Below are positions 59,734-64,000 of a DNA stretch of 64,000 nucleotides, piece by piece (position 1 is the stretch's first letter; each line of letters starts with the position of its first letter). This DNA comes from a virus. The DNA is taken from positions 1 to 64,000 of the IMG/VR virus record IMGVR_UViG_3300019763_000006. One strand, 5' to 3'. The position numbers were made by a program, and so were the translations under genes. The notes below the pieces were generated by a model. The model ran no database searches. It was not told the origin of the DNA and worked only from the letters and a program-made list of their open reading frames with translations.

Positions 59734-60677
59734 TGATAGATAAGTTTAAACTTAATGGCTGTATAAAATCACCTTTTGATGCTAATGATTATATTTGTAA
59801 AGATATTATACCAAATAATTTAATTGTCCCTAAAAATTATAAGAGTGAATACAATAAAGTATTACACCAAGGACATGTAAATAGTTGCGTGGCTCATACT
59901 TGTGCAAATATCACACATATAACGACTTATAAAGAAGAAAATATTTTTAAAGATTTTTCTGTCGGTTTTGTATATGGTAATAGAAAAAATGGATATTGGC
60001 AAGGCGAAGGTATGATACAAAGAGAAGCTATGAAAATATTAAAAAATAATGGCATTTGTGAAAAAGAGATGTTTGATTATAATATTGAAGTGCCTAGATT
60101 ATATAAAATATTTAATGATAATATTAATAATAGTATTTTGTCAAATGCAAAAAATTATAGAATTACAAGTTATTATACTTTAAATAATGTAAATGATGTT
60201 AAAAAATCCTTATTTTTAAATGGAGCTTGTACTATTGGCGTAAAAATTAAAGGTGAGGAATTTTATCATTTAAATAAAGAAAATTATATTCTTCATGATA
60301 GTAAAAAAGGTGATAAAGTACATGGAGGTCATTGTATGACAGTTATTGGTTATACAGAGATAGATGGAAAAGTTTATTATATTGTTTTGAATTCTTGGGG
60401 TGAAAATTGGGGAAATAGTGGGGAGTTTTTAATTGCACATGATAATAATATGATATTTGAAATGTGGGGTATAACTGATAAATATTTACCTTCTAATAAT
60501 GGTAAGTGGTATTTAGCATTAAACAAAAAACCTATCAGAAGTTTTAAACAAACTAATGGTAAATCTGTTAGAAAAATAAAACAATTTTATTATGTTGTTG
60601 AAGAATTCTTTACAGATAAAAATAAAGCAGAGCAATATTGTAAAGAAAATAATTGTAAAATTTATATAGATAGGTGA
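59733..60677 (+). CDS. papain-family (C1) cysteine protease
   Basis: 314 residues, ribosome site GGGAGGAT, one-base overlap with the previous stop. Gln46 and Cys52 in HQGHVNSCVAH, His200 in VHGGHCMTVIGY and Asn220 in LNSWGENWG are the full C1 catalytic set. No signal peptide or pro-domain is seen. The last 35 residues (KQFYYVVEEFFTDKNKAEQY) look like a small SPOR-like domain. Rare in phages; substrate could be the propeller protein, a wall protein or a virion protein. Confidence 0.85.
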   Translation: MIDKFKLNGCIKSPFDANDYICKDIIPNNLIVPKNYKSEYNKVLHQGHVNSCVAHTCANITHITTYKEENIFKDFSVGFVYGNRKNGYWQGEGMIQREAMKILKNNGICEKEMFDYNIEVPRLYKIFNDNINNSILSNAKNYRITSYYTLNNVNDVKKSLFLNGACTIGVKIKGEEFYHLNKENYILHDSKKGDKVHGGHCMTVIGYTEIDGKVYYIVLNSWGENWGNSGEFLIAHDNNMIFEMWGITDKYLPSNNGKWYLALNKKPIRSFKQTNGKSVRKIKQFYYVVEEFFTDKNKAEQYCKENNCKIYIDR

Positions 60678-60681
60678 TAAA

Positions 60682-61071
60682 ATGGAAATTTTAATGAATA
60701 ATATAGAAAAATTAACTCCATATGCAGTTGTAGTAATATTATTAATTTTAATTGTATCAAAATGGGGCGGTAAAATATTGGATAAGATACCTTCAGTAGA
60801 TAATAAAAAAAAGAAAAAATCAGATGGGGTATATATGGCTTTATCTAAAGCATTAGATGATTTAACGAAACAAACGTTACAATCTAATGAACAAATGAAT
60901 AATTTAATTACTTTAGTAGTACAAAGTATAGAAAAAACCAACGAAGATAATGAGAAAATGAGAGAAGAAATCATGGCACTTTCAAAAGAAAATCGTGATA
61001 ATATTGTACAACAAACCAATGTTTTAACTTCACTTTTACAAGCTTATTTAGGTGGTGGTAAACGTGATTAA
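60682..61071 (+). CDS. one-TM coiled-coil protein (BhlA/holin-like)
   Basis: 129 residues, ribosome site ATAGGTGATA. TM at about 12-28 (PYAVVVILLILIVSKWGGKI), a basic patch KKKKKS, then a coiled coil to the end. This layout is that of BhlA-type holin-like proteins, though longer. Confidence 0.6.
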   Translation: MEILMNNIEKLTPYAVVVILLILIVSKWGGKILDKIPSVDNKKKKKSDGVYMALSKALDDLTKQTLQSNEQMNNLITLVVQSIEKTNEDNEKMREEIMALSKENRDNIVQQTNVLTSLLQAYLGGGKRD

Positions 61072-61327
61072 TTTTATAGGATTATTAATATTAGTAATTT
61101 TAACAATTATTCTTATATATGTAATTATTAAGACATTTGTTTGCCATTCAAAAAATAAAAAAATCAATGACAAGGTGCTATATCAATTTGCAAATTCGAT
61201 ACAAATTAATAGTGAAAAAATTAAAAAGAACAGAGAAAATTTTGAAGTTAAAAATAAAGATATCATAAAAAATATGACAATAATGTTGGGAGGAAAGACA
61301 GATGAATTTAATAGGCATAATCACTAG
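61064..61327 (+). CDS. small one-TM protein, 87 residues
   Basis: GTG at 61064 with TAGGTGGT upstream, overlapping the previous stop; GTG at 61052 lies in that site. TM at 3-25 (INFIGLLILVILTIILIYVI), then a charged helix. A second holin-like or spanin-like partner to the preceding gene is possible. Confidence 0.6.
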   Translation: MINFIGLLILVILTIILIYVIIKTFVCHSKNKKINDKVLYQFANSIQINSEKIKKNRENFEVKNKDIIKNMTIMLGGKTDEFNRHNH

Positions 61328-61979
61328 TTTGGTTTTTATTATATGCTGTGTATATATTGGTATTCCTTCTATACTGTCATGGAAGAAAGCAAAAGAGAAT
61401 CATGAATTTATATTTAATTTTGGAGTTAGTTTTATTATTCTTGCATTTACATTTGTAATATATTTTACTAGTGAATTTACAGATATGAGTAGTTTTGTTT
61501 TAACAATTCATTTATTAGATACTTTTGTATTTTTTAAACAATTACAAGCAATAGAATATATAATGCGTAAGTGTGATATTGGTAAAAATAGTAAAAAATT
61601 AAGAATAGGTACAAATATGGTTACGTTTATTTTTATATTAATGTTTGGATGTAGCTTATATGGATATGGACTAGATGGTAGCCATATTGGTATGCAAGGA
61701 TTACAAATAATTGGATATTTACCATTAGATATTTTATTTGAAGTTTGTCATACATTAATTGCATTTTATATTTTTTATAGATTAACGAATTACAATGGAT
61801 TTATATATCTAAAAATAGGTTTTTTATTTGTTGCAATGAGTGAAATTTTTCAATTATTAAATATTATTATGTATAATTATAATATGGCATTACTTTATAT
61901 TTTTGAATGGATATTAGCAAATGCAGGAATACTATTAATGTTTATTTCTACATTTTTGACTTTACGAAAGGAAGAATAA
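61302..61979 (+). CDS. polytopic membrane protein, 225 residues
   Basis: Ribosome site GGGAGGAAAG inside the end of the previous gene. About six to seven hydrophobic segments (LIGIITSLVFIICCVYIGIP, FNFGVSFIILAFTFVIYFTS, MVTFIFILMFGCSLYGYG and others). The layout resembles a sensor-type seven-helix domain, but there is no enzyme domain. Not recognised. Confidence 0.65.
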   Translation: MNLIGIITSLVFIICCVYIGIPSILSWKKAKENHEFIFNFGVSFIILAFTFVIYFTSEFTDMSSFVLTIHLLDTFVFFKQLQAIEYIMRKCDIGKNSKKLRIGTNMVTFIFILMFGCSLYGYGLDGSHIGMQGLQIIGYLPLDILFEVCHTLIAFYIFYRLTNYNGFIYLKIGFLFVAMSEIFQLLNIIMYNYNMALLYIFEWILANAGILLMFISTFLTLRKEE

Positions 61980-61980
61980 T

Positions 61981-62301
61981 ATGAAACCAAAATCTAATAA
62001 ATGTGCAATAACTTTATTAATTGTATTAATAATAGTAATATCTTTTACATTTTTGTTTTTTGGATTGCATTTAAATAAAAAAAATATTCATAATGCTACA
62101 AGAGAAGAAATAAGAGCTGCTCTATATAGTGAAAATTATGATGGATTAGTAGATGAAATAGTTATATATTTATCTAATAATAAAAATTGTAATATAGATA
62201 ATTTAAAAGTAATCAATGGAATTGGAGATGAAAAAGTTAAAGAATTAAAATTAGTTTTTAGAGATAATATTAGTTTTAAACATTTTTATGAATATGAGTA
62301 A
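61981..62301 (+). CDS. second membrane-anchored helix-hairpin-helix protein
   Basis: 106 residues, ribosome site AAAGGAAG. TM at about 8-30 (CAITLLIVLIIVISFTFLFF); then NATREEIRAALYSENYDGLV, and NIDNLKVINGIGDEKVKELK, where GIGDEKV is a clear HhH hairpin. Same architecture as 58320-58691 but in the other order of helices. The two flank the propeller, protease and membrane genes. Confidence 0.65.
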   Translation: MKPKSNKCAITLLIVLIIVISFTFLFFGLHLNKKNIHNATREEIRAALYSENYDGLVDEIVIYLSNNKNCNIDNLKVINGIGDEKVKELKLVFRDNISFKHFYEYE

Positions 62302-62318
62302 AAAGGGGAGAAATACTG

Positions 62319-63278
62319 ATGAATTTACAACAAATAGGAATGTCTATATTAAAAAAATGGTATCATAAAAATAATTTAGTAATGGATTCAATAAATGGTG
62401 AAAAAAATGTGGCGCTATTTGTTGAAGGATTAGGAAGTTATAAAGGTACTAAGAATAAATATCATCCAAATGGAAGATTAGGTGCTTGTGTATTCGTGTT
62501 TCATGGGAACGAATTAGTTTATTATTCACAAAATGCTAGTACATTACCTGATAAACCACAAGATTTAGATAATAAATTAAAAAAATACAATGGTGGCACT
62601 CCAATACCTACTACTATGATTGGTTCAAATAAACTATATACTAAATATCATGGTAAAAGTAAACCTGAAACTGCTTGTGAGTTAGAATATAGAAATGGTA
62701 GAGTTAATGTGATTAGAAATAGTGGTATAAGCTATTCAACAGGAATAAATATACATCATAGAACTTCAGCATATGATAATTCAAGATATTCATGGTCTAC
62801 TGGATGTTTAACTATATTACATGATAAAAAGCAAAATATGAGTGATTATAGTAAGTTTAGAGAAGGTATTGGTATTACTAAAAACGGTAAATATATAGGA
62901 AATGAAAAAAATATAGGCATTTCTATTATTGATAGAAGTATGATAAGTGAAGATTTAATTAGTCTTTATATGGATATTTATGGCGAATATTTTGATAAAG
63001 CATTTAATATTCAAGATAAAATAAATACAAATACTACTATTCCAATTAATAAATCTAAAGACAAATTAAATTTAATTATTAACGATAATTTTGAACAATT
63101 AGATGGATTTATCAAGGATGGAAAATCTTATATTGAATTTACAGATTTTCTAAAATCTATTAATTTAGATTATTTAGTTAAAAATGGGAAACATTTTGTT
63201 GAATTAAGAAATTCTTATGAAACTATGGGTAAAAAAGTTTCATGGGATAATAAAAATAAAATAATTAAAATAGATTAA
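62319..63278 (+). CDS. YkuD-like (L,D-transpeptidase fold) putative lysin
   Basis: 319 residues, ribosome site AAAGGGGAG. GINIHHRTSAYDN (His146/147) and SWSTGCL (Cys163) match the HxxxxxxxxxxxxSxGC catalytic pattern of YkuD enzymes. The last 70 residues (GFIKDGKSYIEFTDFLKSIN to the end) look like a copper-amine-oxidase-type stalk domain found in wall proteins. Its place among holin-like genes suggests a wall-cutting or wall-modifying enzyme. There is no signal peptide, as expected for a holin-released endolysin. Confidence 0.7.
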   Translation: MNLQQIGMSILKKWYHKNNLVMDSINGEKNVALFVEGLGSYKGTKNKYHPNGRLGACVFVFHGNELVYYSQNASTLPDKPQDLDNKLKKYNGGTPIPTTMIGSNKLYTKYHGKSKPETACELEYRNGRVNVIRNSGISYSTGINIHHRTSAYDNSRYSWSTGCLTILHDKKQNMSDYSKFREGIGITKNGKYIGNEKNIGISIIDRSMISEDLISLYMDIYGEYFDKAFNIQDKINTNTTIPINKSKDKLNLIINDNFEQLDGFIKDGKSYIEFTDFLKSINLDYLVKNGKHFVELRNSYETMGKKVSWDNKNKIIKID

Positions 63279-63291
63279 AGGAGAGAAATCT

Positions 63292-63618
63292 ATGGATAAA
63301 AAAGTAAATATAGATAAAAATAATCAAATTAAATTTCAGAATACAATGACCAGGAAAAAATATGAATTTTCAAAAATATTTACAATTATAACTTTTATTA
63401 CTATGGTAGTTCATTTAATTTGTACTATAGCTTTTAAAATTAAAGATGTAGATATATTACCTATTTTTACAACTATGATACCAATTTATTTAACTATATT
63501 TGGTGGATATTTTGGTAAAAGTGGTTTTGAAAATCATGCAAAAATCAAAATGAATACTTATGATAGTTATAGCGATAACGATGGTTTTGAAATAAATGAT
63601 GATGGAGAAATACAATGA
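63292..63618 (+). CDS. two-TM membrane protein, 108 residues
   Basis: Ribosome site AAAGGAGAG. TM segments at about 29-48 (IFTIITFITMVVHLICTIAF) and 58-77 (LPIFTTMIPIYLTIFGGYFG) with an acidic end. Resembles small phage membrane proteins next to holins. Confidence 0.65.
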   Translation: MDKKVNIDKNNQIKFQNTMTRKKYEFSKIFTIITFITMVVHLICTIAFKIKDVDILPIFTTMIPIYLTIFGGYFGKSGFENHAKIKMNTYDSYSDNDGFEINDDGEIQ

Positions 63619-63752
63619 ATCAAGAAGAATTAAAATTAATTGGAGAACTAGATAATATACTTTCTATAATGAAATGTAAAGCAACTACTCCAGTTTTTAA
63701 AAATTTAATTAAATTATTTCAAAGAGAACTTGCGAAACATCTAATACAATAA
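63615..63752 (+). CDS. small hypothetical protein, 45 residues
   Basis: ATGA overlap with the previous stop. MNQEELKLIGELDNILSIMK then CKATTPVFKNLIKLFQRELA and KHLIQ. Helical. The tight coupling supports it being real. Confidence 0.55.
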   Translation: MNQEELKLIGELDNILSIMKCKATTPVFKNLIKLFQRELAKHLIQ

Positions 63753-63770
63753 TAGAGAAGGAGAGATATT

Positions 63771-64000
63771 ATGGATATAAGTATGGTTTATGTATTGATT
63801 ATTATGGTAATTACAATTTTATTATCAATAGGTGTAAATTGGTTAGTTAAGAAAAAATATATTGATGAAAGTAGTATCGTACTAGTTGCACAAATTCTTG
63901 GAGTTGCAAGTGGTATAGTTTCAGAAATGGGATTTAAAGACCCTAAAATAGTTAAAATTTCTGAAATAGTTAAAACTGCAATAGATGGAATTTTACAAGA
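63771..64000 (+). CDS. LLH-family holin-like protein (partial, runs off the window)
   Basis: Ribosome site GAAGGAGAG. 76 codons to the right edge: TM at about 5-26 (MVYVLIIMVITILLSIGVNW), then a helical domain (SSIVLVAQILGVASGIVSEM, GFKDPKIVKISEIVKTAIDG). This N-terminal TM plus helical body matches the LLH holin family. With the YkuD-like enzyme it would form the lysis pair. Confidence 0.65.
   Translation, partial: MDISMVYVLIIMVITILLSIGVNWLVKKKYIDESSIVLVAQILGVASGIVSEMGFKDPKIVKISEIVKTAIDGILQ

Noticed and set aside
1-64000. Search for toxin genes, arbitrium peptide genes, parA/parB, serine integrase and reverse transcriptase
   Set aside because: None of the visible proteins shows their motifs. 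They may lie outside the window.

Overview
The window is a 64-kb piece of a large, very AT-rich temperate phage or plasmid-prophage. Strong AGGAGG-type ribosome binding sites, the codon choice (AGA, TTA, AAA, ATA) and Gram-positive-type promoters point to a low-GC Firmicute host, most likely a Clostridium. Several features match the Bacillus phage SPbeta lineage: a single-chain YonO-like RNA polymerase ahead of the late genes, a divergent tyrosine recombinase inside the structural block (as YomM is in SPbeta), and a very long tape-measure gene after it. A perfect 20-bp palindrome containing the 16-bp ParB site parS, and an iteron-like repeat array, suggest that the lysogen may be kept as a low-copy plasmid. 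The large plasmid-prophages of clostridia (for example the C. botulinum c-st type) are a reasonable comparison. No toxin gene, parA/parB, integrase of the serine type or recognisable rep gene is seen in these 64 kb.

Layout. (1) 1-8.5 kb, minus strand: small early or accessory genes, most with their own promoter and terminator (a DUF2786-like protein cut by the window edge, a possible sliding-clamp-like protein, a SprT-like metalloprotein, zinc-ribbon and unknown small proteins). They are broken by long non-coding gaps with tandem repeats (5.5-6.1 kb) and the parS site (7.39 kb). (2) 8.5-14.3 kb: mostly non-coding, with repeats, a nearly G-free tract of about 457 nt, a plus-strand helicase-like gene, and two minus-strand accessory genes (methyltransferase-like, membrane protein), each behind a copy of a repeated promoter-leader module. 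(3) 14.3-22.6 kb, plus strand: small genes, then the YonO-like RNA polymerase, a beta-CASP metallo-beta-lactamase (RNase-like), a metallophosphoesterase and a ClpP-like protease. (4) 22.6-37.9 kb: packaging and head genes (terminase small and large subunits, portal, protease/scaffold, decoration, major capsid, neck and tail-tube proteins), preceded by a strongly folded 77-nt element. (5) 38.3-44 kb: divergent tyrosine recombinase, a region with four tandem sigma-A-type promoters and inverted repeats, tandem repeats, a tRNA-Trp(CCA), and a zinc-finger homing endonuclease, ending in a gene pair with a possible -1 frameshift. (6) 44.5-58.3 kb: tape measure, distal tail, baseplate and fibres. (7) 58.3-64 kb: a membrane, export and lysis cluster with two membrane-anchored helix-hairpin-helix proteins, a secreted beta-propeller-like protein, a papain-family protease, small one-TM proteins, a YkuD-like enzyme and an LLH-type holin cut by the right edge.

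How it works together (inference): host sigma-A RNA polymerase transcribes the early genes and the region up to the YonO-like polymerase; that polymerase then probably transcribes the long plus-strand late region, which has few host-type promoters but many intergenic hairpins. Function calls rest on motifs read by eye; no database search was possible.
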